The notes below the pieces were generated by a model. It had not been told where the DNA came from. It saw nothing but the letters and a program-made list of their open reading frames with translations, and did not search any database. 64,000 bases of DNA from Mesorhizobium sp. WSM3859 (GTDB lineage: Bacteria > Pseudomonadota > Alphaproteobacteria > Rhizobiales > Rhizobiaceae). The stretch lies in contig NZ_NSGG01000007.1 in assembly GCF_002295065.1 (NCBI RefSeq), forward strand, positions 124,001 through 188,000, read 5' to 3'. Shown piece by piece: positions 1-7,812 of this stretch. The position numbers were made by a program, and so were the translations under genes. Each line of letters opens with the position of its first letter. Position 1 is the first letter of the stretch.

Positions 1-357
1 CTGCACGGCTTATACGCGATCGCGCGGCTGGAAGCCGGACATGGCATTCCCGACTGGGCGGACGGGCCGGGTTTCGTCAGCATCACCAGAACCGAGGATG
101 AGCTTTCCATCACCTGCCTGCAGGAGCGAGTACCGGCTGCCGTCAGGCAGGATCGCGACTGGGTCGCCTTCAAATTCGAAGGGCCCTTTGCCTTCGGCGA
201 AACCGGCATCGTGCTGTCTGTCATTCGGCCGCTGTCGGAGAACGGCCTGGGCATCTTCGTGGTGTCCACCTTCGATGGCGACCACCTGCTGGTGAAGGCT
301 GCCGATCGGGCTACGGCGGCGCGGCTGCTGGGTGACGCTGGACATACGCTGCTGTAG
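1..357 (+). CDS. ACT-domain protein, 3' end only (cut by window edge)
   Basis: Frame 1 is open from base 1 to a TAG at 355-357 and reads LHGLYAIARLEAGHGIPDW at the visible start. The 118 visible residues contain the pattern of a small ACT regulatory domain of the CASTOR/ACT_7 type: a WVAFKFEG strand, then FGETGIVLSVIRPLSENG and a final strand with GDHLLVKA. Such proteins are usually about 130 residues, so only a short N-terminal piece is missing. The family binds amino acids or other small ligands; the ligand here cannot be read. No neighbour upstream is visible, and the aldehyde dehydrogenase downstream is 163 bases away, so no operon is implied. Confidence 0.75.
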   Translation: MHGLYAIARLEAGHGIPDWADGPGFVSITRTEDELSITCLQERVPAAVRQDRDWVAFKFEGPFAFGETGIVLSVIRPLSENGLGIFVVSTFDGDHLLVKAADRATAARLLGDAGHTLL

Positions 358-520
358 TCCGACCCGGTCGGCTTCAGCCGATAGTCAGGCTCGACGGATG
401 GCTGGCTCAATCGCCCGCGCTTGCGTATGACAGAGCGCTTGCGGCATCGTTATCTCTGGCGGTATACGACGGCCCAATCCACTGCAATCGAGCACCCGCG
501 GCTGGCCGAGGAGGAAAATC

Positions 521-1954
521 ATGTCCCACAATCTGCAGTTCTATATCGACGGCGCCTGGGTCGATCCGGTCGTGCCGAACACGCTCGACGTCATCGATCC
601 CTCGAACGAAGACGTCTTCGCCCAGATTTCGCTGGGCTCCAAGGCCGATGTCGACAAGGCAGTGGCCGCCGCCAAGCACGCTTTCGCCACTTTCGGCTTC
701 ACCTCGGTCGAGGAACGGCTCGATATCCTCAACCGCGTCATCGAAACCTACAAGAAGCGCAGCAAGGACCTGGCGCTCGCCGTCTCGCGCGAGATGGGCG
801 CGCCGCGCCAGATGGCGCTGGACAGCCAGGTCGGCGTCGGGCTGGCGCATCTGGAGAAGATGGCGGAGGTGCTGAAGACCTTCCAGTTCCGCCACGTCAA
901 GGGATCGTCGCTGATCGTGAAAGAGCCGATCGGGGTCGTCGGCCTGATCACGCCTTGGAACTGGCCGCTCAACCAGATCACCTGCAAGGTCGGCCCGGCG
1001 CTTGCCGCCGGCTGCACCATGGTGCTGAAGCCGTCGGAGATCGCGCCGCTCGACGCCATCATCTTCGCCGAGATCATCGACGAGGCCGGCGTGCCGAAGG
1101 GCGTCTTCAACCTCGTCAACGGTGACGGCCCGGGCGTCGGCCAGGCGCTGGCCAGCCATCCCGATGTCGACATGATGTCGTTTACGGGGTCGACTCGCGC
1201 CGGCATCCTGGTCGCCAAGGCGGCGGCCGACACGGTCAAGCGTGTGCATCAGGAACTGGGCGGCAAGTCCGCCAACATCCTGTTCCCCGATGTCGATCTG
1301 GAGCGGGCCGTCACCAAGGGCGTCGCCGGCTGCTTCTCCAACAGCGGCCAGTCCTGCAACGCCCCGACCCGCATGTTCGTGCCGCGCGACCGGCATGACG
1401 AGGCCGCCGGCTATGCGAAGAAGGCGGCGGAGAAATTCACCGTCGGCCCGGCCGACGCGCCCGCCTCCAAGCTCGGCCCGGTGGTGAGCCAGATCCAGTT
1501 CGACAAGATTCAAGACCTGATCCAGAGCGGCATCGACGAAGGCGCCACGCTGGTCGCCGGCGGCCCCGGCCGCCCGGCCGAGCTCAACCGCGGCTACTAC
1601 GTGCGCCCGACCGTCTTCGCCAATGTCACGCATGACATGCGCATCGCCAAGGAAGAGATTTTCGGACCGGTGCTGTCGATTATGCCCTATGATACGGTCG
1701 AGCAGGCGGTCGAGCAGGCCAACGACACGGTCTTCGGCCTTGCCTCCTACATCCAGGCCAAGGACATCGAGAAGGCGCGCCAGGTTGCCGCGCGCATGCG
1801 CTCCGGCAATGTCTACATCAATTATCCGACCTGGGACGCGGGCCTGCCCTTCGGCGGCTACAAGCAGTCCGGCAACGGCCGCGAATATGCCGAATACGGC
1901 CTGGAGGATTTCCTCGAGATCAAGGGCATCGCGGGATATGAGGCTGCGGAGTAG
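521..1954 (+). CDS. NAD(P)-dependent aldehyde dehydrogenase family protein
   Basis: This 477-residue protein is a full-length cytoplasmic aldehyde dehydrogenase that oxidises an aldehyde to a carboxylate with NAD(P). The N-terminal half carries the coenzyme-binding motifs PWNWP (Asn147) and FTGST (221-225). The general base is Glu246 in ELGGKS and the nucleophile is Cys279 in NSGQSCNAP. The C-terminal FGPV and PFGGYKQSGNGRE motifs are also present. A GGAGGAAAATC ribosome-binding site lies just before the ATG. The substrate cannot be assigned from sequence alone, and the neighbours give no pathway context. Confidence 0.93.
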   Translation: MSHNLQFYIDGAWVDPVVPNTLDVIDPSNEDVFAQISLGSKADVDKAVAAAKHAFATFGFTSVEERLDILNRVIETYKKRSKDLALAVSREMGAPRQMALDSQVGVGLAHLEKMAEVLKTFQFRHVKGSSLIVKEPIGVVGLITPWNWPLNQITCKVGPALAAGCTMVLKPSEIAPLDAIIFAEIIDEAGVPKGVFNLVNGDGPGVGQALASHPDVDMMSFTGSTRAGILVAKAAADTVKRVHQELGGKSANILFPDVDLERAVTKGVAGCFSNSGQSCNAPTRMFVPRDRHDEAAGYAKKAAEKFTVGPADAPASKLGPVVSQIQFDKIQDLIQSGIDEGATLVAGGPGRPAELNRGYYVRPTVFANVTHDMRIAKEEIFGPVLSIMPYDTVEQAVEQANDTVFGLASYIQAKDIEKARQVAARMRSGNVYINYPTWDAGLPFGGYKQSGNGREYAEYGLEDFLEIKGIAGYEAAE

Positions 1955-2247
1955 GGGCTCGCGGGTCCGCAGCCAGAAAACGAGGACTCAGAAGCACCTC
2001 GGATAGGGGCGCGGTCGCGGCCGCGCCTACAAGCATCGGATAATGGCAACTACCGCTTTGCGAGCTGCGGGCAAGTCGCGCAACAAGACCACATCAAGGA
2101 TTTTCAGCGCCTATCGCGATTGCAGCAGTCCGATAGCAGAGACAAAGGCCGCAGGCAGCACTTCGCGAATCCGTTCGCCGCGATCCATCCTTACGATGCG
2201 CGACGCCGTTGGGGCGTTCCTCGGAAATATTGCCGTGCTCTGTCCGG
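1955..2247. other. intergenic stretch with a GC-rich hairpin
   Basis: No convincing coding frame is seen. A perfect 7-bp stem, GGCGCGG at 2008-2014 and CCGCGCC at 2021-2027 with a 6-base loop, lies shortly after the aldehyde dehydrogenase stop. It has no T-run, so it could slow transcription but is not a clear intrinsic terminator. Confidence 0.4.
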
Positions 2248-2583
2248 TTAATCCGGCGCCATCTGGCAATCCGGGCCAACCCACTTGCCGCTCGAAACAT
2301 CCAGCTCGGCATCCATGTTGGAGGCGCTGCACACCGGATAGCGATCGTCTCCGCGCCGGGCCATGCTGAGGTCCCGATACTGACGAACAAGCGTATCGTG
2401 ATCGGGCGGCCGTTGGTCTTGCTGCCGCAGCGCAAGCTTCATCATGCAATTGGCGAAAGCATCCGTACCCTCTTTAAAGCCAAAATCGGCGCACTGCGCC
2501 TTGTTTTGCGCGGTTTGATTTTGGCCCGCGTTGCCGCTGTCTGTCGTGCAGCCCACCAAAGCGCCGACCAGCACTAAAATCAA
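2248..2583 (-). CDS. small putative lipoprotein
   Basis: The 111-residue product begins with a short hydrophobic run ending in LVGALVGC, a good lipobox, so it is probably an outer- or inner-membrane lipoprotein with the mature protein starting at Cys12. The rest is polar and shows a cluster of cysteines (QCADFGFKEGTDAFANC, PVCSAS). The only start codon near the signal peptide is TTG at 2581-2583, with no clear ribosome-binding site. The frame stays open upstream, adding LPYLNR, so the true start may be slightly earlier. I do not recognise the family. Confidence 0.55.
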   Translation of the reverse strand: MILVLVGALVGCTTDSGNAGQNQTAQNKAQCADFGFKEGTDAFANCMMKLALRQQDQRPPDHDTLVRQYRDLSMARRGDDRYPVCSASNMDAELDVSSGKWVGPDCQMAPD

Positions 2584-2729
2584 ACGGTTGAGATAAGGTA
2601 GGGCGGTCGCCTGTGTCGCGCCTCTCTACTGGCCGTTTCCGTTGATTTCCAACTGCTACAACAGACGATCGGCAGCTGCATGCGACATGGCTGCGACATG
2701 AAAAAAGGCTGGGAGGGCCGAAGCCGTCG

Positions 2730-2990
2730 TCAATAGCCACGTGGGGGGATCCACGGATCGGCGTAGCCCAAGTGATGGTCCAGGAAATTTGCGGCCTGAT
2801 TAGACGGGCGCGCAACCACGGTAGCTGTCGGTTTACAATCCAGTTTCGGGCTTGGCTTGCTGCCGGCCTTCATATGCGCTGTAGAACACGAGGTTGCAGC
2901 CTGAGCGGTGGCCACCTTTTTCTTCTCTTTTGCAACAGCTGCACCGGTGGCGGCCAATACTATTGCTACGCCAATGACAACGAGTTTCAT
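2730..2990 (-). CDS. small secreted protein of unknown function
   Basis: This is an 86-residue protein with a clear Sec signal peptide: Lys2, a hydrophobic core VVIGVAIVLAATGAAVA, and a likely cleavage after AVA around residue 20. The mature part is short and basic (KEKKKVAT), with two cysteines and an aromatic C-terminus (GYADPWIPPRGY). It is transcribed leftward, tandem with the lipoprotein at 2248-2583, 146 bases apart. A GAGGG lies upstream of the ATG. Function is unknown. Confidence 0.65.
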   Translation of the reverse strand: MKLVVIGVAIVLAATGAAVAKEKKKVATAQAATSCSTAHMKAGSKPSPKLDCKPTATVVARPSNQAANFLDHHLGYADPWIPPRGY

Positions 2991-3087
2991 GGAAACGCCC
3001 TCAACCCTGCACGATCCGAAATGATTGCGCCTACATTACCGTCGCGTCAACTACATGTTGTCCGCAACGACGGCGCATATTGCCGGT

Positions 3088-3119
3088 AAAAAAAGCCCGC
3101 CACCGTGAGGCGCCGGCCC
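3088..3119 (-). terminator. probable rho-independent terminator (leftward)
   Basis: On the minus strand a GC-rich imperfect stem (GCCGGCGCC / GGTGGCGGGC) is followed by seven Ts (complement of the A-run near 3089-3095). It sits just past the end of the leftward gene group 3920-3144 and would terminate it. Confidence 0.6.
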
Positions 3120-3143
3120 GTCTGGACAATTTGTCCACTCGGT

Positions 3144-3325
3144 TCAGCGCGGGGCCACCATGACGAAGGCAAGTTCGTGGTTCACCTGAACCCCGACAGG
3201 GGACGCCATGAAGGTGCTCCATCTTGTCGGCAATGATGCGGGCCAACACCTCTACCTCCAGCGTGGTCTTGTCCGCGTCGGGCTCCCCTTTGTGCGGCGA
3301 TCTTGTGGAAGATGTCACCACTCAT
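3144..3325 (-). pseudogene. small gene broken by two homopolymer frameshifts
   Basis: Reading three frames in turn gives one sensible 60-residue protein: MSGDIFHKIAAQ, then KGEPDADKTTLEVEVLARII through DKMEHLHGVP, then VGVQVNHELAFVMVAPR and stop. The first switch falls at an AAAGGGG run and the second at a CCCC run near 3201, where one C fewer restores the frame. The ATG at 3323-3325 overlaps the region of the upstream gene's stop at 3315-3317, as in an operon. Either the gene is decayed or the assembly has homopolymer errors. No family is recognised. Confidence 0.5.
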
Positions 3326-3690
3326 GATCGGGCTGCTCCCGCTCGTCATCGCCCTCGGGCATGTCGAGAATCTTCTCCTCTCCGTCTTCGACATTCCATG
3401 ATCCGCGCTTGATGGCGCTTGGGCGGTATGGCCTTGAAATACGCGCAGGACGGCCGCGGGACAGCGGGGGTGAACGGGCTGCCGTCCGGCACGCGCATGG
3501 ATGTTGGTTTCCCGGTGATGCCGATAACCAGGCATCTGTCGTCGAATATCTGTGACGGACCGAGATAGCCATCGCAGGAAGCTTGATCGTCCAGGTGCCC
3601 GGTTGGCAATCACCTTGCGAGCTTCCTGCAATACGCGGTTACCGCGCTTCTCGGCGCCTTCCAAGCGCGTCGCGAGCAGGTGCGGCTTAC
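3315..3690 (-). pseudogene. hypothetical gene in three reading frames (frameshifted)
   Basis: Protein-like sequence runs across three minus-strand frames: TRLEGAEKRGNRVLQEARKV near 3600-3690, then GYLGPSQIFDDRCLVIGITG to about 3430, then IKRGSWNVEDGEEKILDMPE ending in HEW and a stop at 3315-3317. No single frame carries all of it, and no start codon is obvious at the 5' end. It lies directly downstream of the intact 77-residue gene and overlaps the start of the next broken gene. I see no known domain. Confidence 0.45.
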
Positions 3691-3920
3691 CCGCGCCCCG
3701 CCTCGATGATACCGACCATCGCCCGGGTAAATTCCACCATGCTGTTTGCGGTGATGGCGGCGTTGTCGGGGGATTGACCGATGTGCTCGGCCGCTCCGCA
3801 GCAGGATCGGCGGATGCTGTCGTAGTATGGATCTCTCTCATCGTCCGGCAGTTCCGCCAAATTCAAGGCGCGACGGTGGATCATGCGCAATAGCTGCGCC
3901 AATGCTGTTTCGACACTCAT
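3687..3920 (-). CDS. hypothetical protein, 77 residues
   Basis: The product begins MSVETALAQLLRMIHRRALN, is mostly helical in character, and contains the acidic stretch LPDDERDPYYDS. A GGAG motif lies about nine bases before the ATG. It is the first and only intact gene of a leftward group (3920-3144) whose other two members carry frameshifts. No domain or signal is recognised. Confidence 0.5.
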   Translation of the reverse strand: MSVETALAQLLRMIHRRALNLAELPDDERDPYYDSIRRSCCGAAEHIGQSPDNAAITANSMVEFTRAMVGIIEAGRG

Positions 3921-4188
3921 GCGTTTTGCTCCGCATCGGTCGAGCGTCTCGGCACACCGAGTGCTGGATCGCCGATTGGGAAATTCCCAATTGGAACAGG
4001 TTGCACGCCAGGCATTAATAGATCGTTGATTGCTAATATAAGACGGACATCAGGAGGTTGGCCAAGGGACAACGTTGCTGGTGGATGCAACTCTGCATGT
4101 GACTTCCGTCACGGTTCTGTGCTGCAGCGCTTGCTATAGGCTCGTGGGCGAACGCGCGTCGGTATAGCCCGCTTGGCCAGGAGGGATG

Positions 4189-4395
4189 ATGCCCCTGTCA
4201 AACGACCTGCACGACAAGAACTTGATGTTCCAATGTCAACGCTGCTCCAGGACGATCGTCCGGAAGGGCTCCTGGATCAAGAGCATCAAAAGCTTTAGAT
4301 GCGAAGGATGCCGATCCGAGGTGCCGATGACATACGGGCACAAATTATCGATCTTCGAACGGCATAGGCACTTGGCCGTAAAAGGCCCAAAATGA
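4189..4395 (+). CDS. small zinc-ribbon protein (paralogue of 61275-61565)
   Basis: This 68-residue protein carries four cysteines in a zinc-ribbon arrangement, C16-x2-C19 and C38-x2-C41, around the core IVRKGSW. The protein encoded at 61275-61565 has its four cysteines at exactly the same residue numbers and shares L-x-D-K, IVRKGSW-x-K and FRC-x2-C, so the two are paralogues. A strong AGGAGGG precedes two adjacent ATGs (4186 and 4189); spacing favours the second. A GTGAC-TTCC-GTCAC inverted repeat at 4099-4112 lies upstream. Role unknown; a nucleic-acid or protein-binding zinc ribbon is a guess. Confidence 0.7.
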   Translation: MPLSNDLHDKNLMFQCQRCSRTIVRKGSWIKSIKSFRCEGCRSEVPMTYGHKLSIFERHRHLAVKGPK

Positions 4396-4483
4396 GCGGT
4401 TGAATGCCGCCTGCGGCTGGGACGCGTGCGGATAGGACAGCGTCGGCACGCACTCCCAATAATCCAGCGACGATGCGAAGAAA

Positions 4484-4501
4484 CTGGCTGGGGAACCTGG
4501 A
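4484..4501. repeat. att-like repeat: copy of the tRNA-Gln 3' end
   Basis: CTGGCTGGGGAACCTGGA here is identical to 6610-6627, which is the CCA end, acceptor strand and part of the T arm of the tRNA-Gln gene. The bases either side differ. An isolated copy of a tRNA 3' end is the classic distal attachment site of an element integrated in that tRNA. Confidence 0.75.
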
Positions 4502-4621
4502 CAGTAATCCAATTGTTTCAAATCGCCTGAAAACAAACAAGCTATTGCGATCCAATGTCTTTTTTGGCCTAGAACTGTACGGTCATATGTTCCGGAATTG
4601 TGTTACGGAAGGTCGAAAAAT

Positions 4622-5100
4622 GGCAAGGCGGACTTACCAGGTATTCTGGGTGGGCTGTTCTCATTCCTGGGCTTCAGTGCCGGCGGCCCGGTAAAGAAGC
4701 TTGCCGGCGGCGGCCATGTGCGCCGCTCTGGGAGCTCGACCAGCGACAGCATTCCGGCAATGCTATCGGACGGGCGAGTTTGTGGTCAACGCTCACGCTA
4801 CCGCACGCAACCGTGCGCTGCTGGAAGCCGTCAATGACAATCGACTGCCGGCTTTTGCCGATGGTGGAGTGGTGGGTGATGGGACGACGCCTGTTTTCGC
4901 CAAGGATAATCGCCCGCAGATTGCAAATCTCGGCACCGATTACTGTGAATGGTAGCGCTGGCACGCCCCAGCAAAACGACGAGCTGGCTAAGAAGATTGC
5001 CCGTGAGATGGAAGCCACGATGCGCGGTGTGGTCGCGGATGAGTTTCGGAAAAGCACACGGCCCGGGAACCTGGCAAACACTCGGACACGGCTGCGTTAA
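4622..5100 (+). pseudogene. remnant of a phage tail tape-measure protein C-terminus
   Basis: Three frames read in turn give the typical end of a siphophage or lambda-like tape measure. They are GKADLPGILGGLFSFLGFSA with GGPVKKLAGGGHV and SDSIPAMLSDG; then EFVVNAHATARNRALLEAVN with LPAFADGGVVG; then ITVNGSAGTPQQNDELAKKI ending RPGNLANTRTRLR and a stop at 5098-5100. The glycine-rich GGxV and AMLSDGEFVVNA motifs are characteristic of that family. The rest of the protein is missing, so this is a deleted gene. It is unrelated to the intact Mu-type tape measure at 48678-50480. Confidence 0.7.
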
Positions 5101-5699
5101 CTGACTGAGGGCCATTCGCGCTGGCCACGCGCGACCCGCCATGCGTCCAGGTATTCCTCTGCCGACCTTGGCGGCTTAGCATCTTCTGAGTCGGGAAGGT
5201 CGCCATAGAGTGCCCAAAGCGCATCCCGAAGAAGGGCCACCCTTTCGGTGTGGCGCCGGATATCGACAGAGTGGAATCCCATTTTGCTCACTCCTTTGGG
5301 AGGATGCTTCCGACGCATATCCGAAAATACTTTTGGCGACACAGCCACTGCCAAGTCAGAATTGCCCACTGTCCCGCGCAAAAAATCCCCATGAACTATC
5401 GAGTTTCTTTCGACGGCCTCCTTTTCAGTCGCTGCAATGAGCGCCGACCATCTTTTTTGAATGTCCTCGCCAATGTCAGACCGATTGAAAAAGGCCGCAT
5501 TCATCACTGCGATTCTGGGGCGCAGGTTGGGCACTTCATAGTAGATAGTTTCCCCCTCGCGGCCCCTCCCGCTTCTTACCAAAAGTAGCGTCAAGATATG
5601 AGCAAGCCAGCCCTCCAATTGAGACCACGTTGCGACCATTCGCCCGACCTCGCGGTGCAACTCTGCCTCAAGTTCATCGAAGATTTTGTCCGCATCCAT
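5097..5699 (-). CDS. hypothetical protein with a HEPN-like R-x4-H motif
   Basis: The 200-residue product is helical, with TWSQLEGWLAHILTLLL near residues 24-40 and VERNSIVHGDF around residues 96-106. R98-N99-x3-H103 matches the R-x4-6-H ribonuclease motif of HEPN domains, but a motif this short can occur by chance. I chose the ATG at 5697-5699; a TTG 13 codons earlier is possible. Its stop overlaps by four bases the stop of the convergent tape-measure remnant. It is the only intact gene inside the tRNA-Gln relic. HEPN proteins are common in toxin-antitoxin and phage-defence loci; no antitoxin partner is visible. Confidence 0.5.
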   Translation of the reverse strand: MDADKIFDELEAELHREVGRMVATWSQLEGWLAHILTLLLVRSGRGREGETIYYEVPNLRPRIAVMNAAFFNRSDIGEDIQKRWSALIAATEKEAVERNSIVHGDFLRGTVGNSDLAVAVSPKVFSDMRRKHPPKGVSKMGFHSVDIRRHTERVALLRDALWALYGDLPDSEDAKPPRSAEEYLDAWRVARGQREWPSVS

Positions 5700-5827
5700 T
5701 TGGTCGATTGCCTGCTTGCAAAAAATTACCCGACGCAATTGCGATATTTGCGCTCTCCCGTTCCGATTCTGCTATACTATTTCGCAAGAACAAAAGTCCG
5801 CAAATCGGCTGATAACCGACAAGGGCC

Positions 5828-6029
5828 ATACTGGCATCACCACCCAAGGGCGACACCCCGGAATACGGACGGGCGCCATCAGACAGCCAGGTCGAACGGA
5901 AGATCTAGCCGCACGCTCCCCGATTGCGAGAGGAAGGCACAGGCCAGCAAGGACGAAGCCACGAACGATTTCGTCGCGCGTGACATTCTTCGCGAATGGG
6001 TCGCGGCCGACCTGAAAGACGACGAATAA
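5828..6029 (+). pseudogene. possible small gene fragment in two frames
   Basis: The frame ending at 6029 finishes with KDEATNDFVARDILREWVAA DLKDDE, a credible C-terminus of an acidic small protein. Upstream in another frame is ILASPPKGDTPEYGRAPSDS before a TAG at about 5908. Together they suggest a short gene with one frameshift, but there is no certain start and no recognised family. Confidence 0.3.
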
Positions 6030-6102
6030 ATAGCGGCGATTGACAGGCAAACATGGGCGCGGGATTGTTTCCGCGCCTTTTCTTTGGGCTTGGGGGATTC
6101 AC

Positions 6103-6338
6103 ATGGGGACGAAGAAAGCCAGGCAGTTTTGCCCGGAAGAGAAACGCATAGTTCTTGGCGAGAAGCAGACGCCACACTGCATCTGCTCTTATCGGTCGTG
6201 ACCGGTGGCGCTTGGTTGGGGGTCTGGCTGCTTATCGCCATGTTCGGCGGTGGTCGCTACAGGTGCCCTTCCTGCGGTGCCCTGACACGCGGATATACTA
6301 CGCGCAAGGACAGGCGCGAGATGGAGAACCTAGCCTAA
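6103..6338 (+). pseudogene. membrane-anchored zinc-ribbon protein, frameshifted
   Basis: The ATG at 6103, preceded by GGGGGA, opens MGTKKARQFCPEEKRIVLGE and runs to HC in one frame. From about 6177 the adjoining frame continues LHLLLSVVTGGAWLGVWLL, a transmembrane segment, then GRYRCPSCGALTRGY and a stop at 6336-6338. The combination (N-terminal Cys region, membrane helix, C-terminal CPSCG) is what small phage or plasmid zinc-ribbon membrane proteins look like. One missing base near 6175 breaks it. Confidence 0.5.
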
Positions 6339-6340
6339 GC

Positions 6341-6523
6341 GCTACCAACCGTCTCACTATCCTCGCCCAGCGTCGACACCGGGAGATATTTGAAAAAGGA
6401 TCGCTTGAAATCGACAGCCTAATTTCGTTCGCAGCCAAGCACGCACGTTCAAGTGAGGCCGATGTGAAATTGGTCCTTGAAGCTGATAGCAGCCTTCTTC
6501 CGACTAGCCTGGAGGGCGCCTAG
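6341..6523 (+). pseudogene. ORF fragment without a start codon
   Basis: The frame reads RLTILAQRRHREIFEKGSLE, then SLISFAAKHARSSEADVKLV and ends TSLEGA at 6523. The composition is protein-like, but no ATG, GTG or TTG is placed to start it. It follows the broken zinc-ribbon gene and may be the 3' end of a disrupted gene. Function unknown. Confidence 0.3.
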
Positions 6524-6609
6524 AGTTCCGGTCTAATTTTCCGGAAAAGTGTTTCGGTTGCGATTTTTTCGTTTCGCCTAAGCGTTTGTTTTTATAGCAA
6601 AAAGCGCGT

Positions 6610-6627
6610 CTGGCTGGGGAACCTGGA
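6610..6627. repeat. att-like repeat within tRNA-Gln 3' end
   Basis: This is the tRNA-side copy of the 18-bp direct repeat whose distal copy is at 4484-4501. It spans the CCA end and part of the T stem of the tRNA-Gln gene, so integration left the tRNA intact. Confidence 0.75.
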
Positions 6628-6684
6628 TTCGAACCAGGACTAACGGAGTCAGAGTCCGTGGGTCTACCGTTAACCTATTCCCCA
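6611..6684 (-). tRNA. tRNA-Gln (anticodon CTG)
   Basis: The minus strand folds as a full tRNA of 74 bases with encoded CCA. The acceptor pairs TGGGGAA with TTCCCCA, the anticodon stem is ACGGA/TCCGT around the loop CTCTGAC (anticodon CTG), and the T arm contains GGTTCGAATCC. It is an integration site for the relic on its 3' side. The integrase of the larger prophage lies 45 bases from its 5' end, so its native promoter may be displaced. Confidence 0.95.
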
Positions 6685-6729
6685 ATAAGCCGTTGATATC
6701 AAGGCTTTGGCCGAACGAGAGAAAAGCGG

Positions 6730-7812
6730 TTAGACACTTTTCTTGCGGGAGTTAGACAAAACCCGTTCTCGTTTCGAGCCGGCTTGTATCACATTCGCCA
6801 TGTCGATCAAGACCCCTGATACGTCCGCGCTCGAAGAATAATGCTCGGCCATCTCGATCGTTTCCTGACCGAGGAAATTCTTGATGTCCTCGAGCCGGTA
6901 GCCTTGTTCGCGCAGGTCGGTCGCCACCGAATGCCGAAGGCCGTGCATGGTCAGGCCTTTGCTGGCGAGCCCTCGCGCCACGCAATCGTCGAAGAACTTT
7001 CCAATCGAAGCGGAGAAGCCCATCTCGGTCCAGGGCTTCTTGTGCGAATTGAGGCAGAGCATCGTGACATCGATCTCTGAAACCGGCCATGCCTCCAGCG
7101 CCTCGTCCAGGATCTTGCGCAGTTCTCCTAACGCCGGCAGCTTCATGATCTTGCCGTTCTTTGAGGCCCGGAAAGAGATGTAGCCGTCCCGATAAGCCAT
7201 TCGCGGCAGCCGCAGGATATCGCCGCGCCGCATGCCCAGGAAGCGCGCAAGCGCGATCGGAACCTTGTAATGGAGCGGGGCGGCAGCCAGCACATTCACC
7301 CGTTCCATCTTCGTCCACGGGCGATTCTCTTTGCGCCTGTCTTTTGCGATTCTCGCCTTTTCCAACTCAAGGCAGGGGTTGGATGTCACCAGGCCATACT
7401 CCTTGCCGTGCTTGAAGGCCGAAGAGAGCATGGCCATCATGTGGTTGGTGAACGCGCCGCGGCGCTTCTTGACGGTCTTGTCGCGCAGCTTCGCCATGAA
7501 TGCGGTGTCGATCAAAGCCAAGGGCGTGCCCGCGATTGGCTTCAGATGGTCCATATACTTCTGATAGTCGGACTGCGTGCGCGGAGCGAGATCGGTGAAT
7601 TTGGGCGATTTCTTATAGCTTTCGAGCAGCGCCCCGAGCGTTCCGGACTGCGCCACCTTTGGAGCATGCAGCTTGTCTAGACGGTCGACCTCCGCGGCCA
7701 AAGCCTGGCCGGTCAGCTTCGGGTCTATGGGCGTGCCGCTCTTACGGTGATAGACGCGCTCGATTCCGAGCCGGTCCTTGTAGCGCTTCAAACCCGTGAT
7801 CTTAACTCTCAT
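6730..7812 (-). CDS. int: tyrosine-type phage integrase
   Basis: The 360-residue protein is a tyrosine recombinase. An N-terminal arm-binding region is followed by a SAM-like core-binding domain (about 55-150) and a catalytic domain with Arg195 (FLGMRRGDIL), His290 and Arg293 (HGLRHS) and the nucleophile Tyr325 (AEHYSS). It is the last gene of a leftward operon and its start overlaps the end of the excisionase-like gene by 11 bases. It points at tRNA-Gln. The integrase should cut and rejoin attP/attB; the right-hand att partner is not identified. The operon is probably driven from the promoter at 9772-9801. Confidence 0.93.
   Translation of the reverse strand: MRVKITGLKRYKDRLGIERVYHRKSGTPIDPKLTGQALAAEVDRLDKLHAPKVAQSGTLGALLESYKKSPKFTDLAPRTQSDYQKYMDHLKPIAGTPLALIDTAFMAKLRDKTVKKRRGAFTNHMMAMLSSAFKHGKEYGLVTSNPCLELEKARIAKDRRKENRPWTKMERVNVLAAAPLHYKVPIALARFLGMRRGDILRLPRMAYRDGYISFRASKNGKIMKLPALGELRKILDEALEAWPVSEIDVTMLCLNSHKKPWTEMGFSASIGKFFDDCVARGLASKGLTMHGLRHSVATDLREQGYRLEDIKNFLGQETIEMAEHYSSSADVSGVLIDMANVIQAGSKRERVLSNSRKKSV

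Larger units (their letters stand above)
4484..6627. mobile_element. relic of an element integrated at tRNA-Gln (2.1 kb)
   Basis: The 18-bp direct repeat at both ends, with one copy inside the intact tRNA-Gln gene and the other on its 3' side, has the geometry left by tyrosine-recombinase integration at a tRNA 3' end. The interior contains a broken phage tape-measure tail, one intact gene (5097-5699) and broken small genes. No integrase remains inside. I infer a heavily deleted prophage. Confidence 0.6.
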
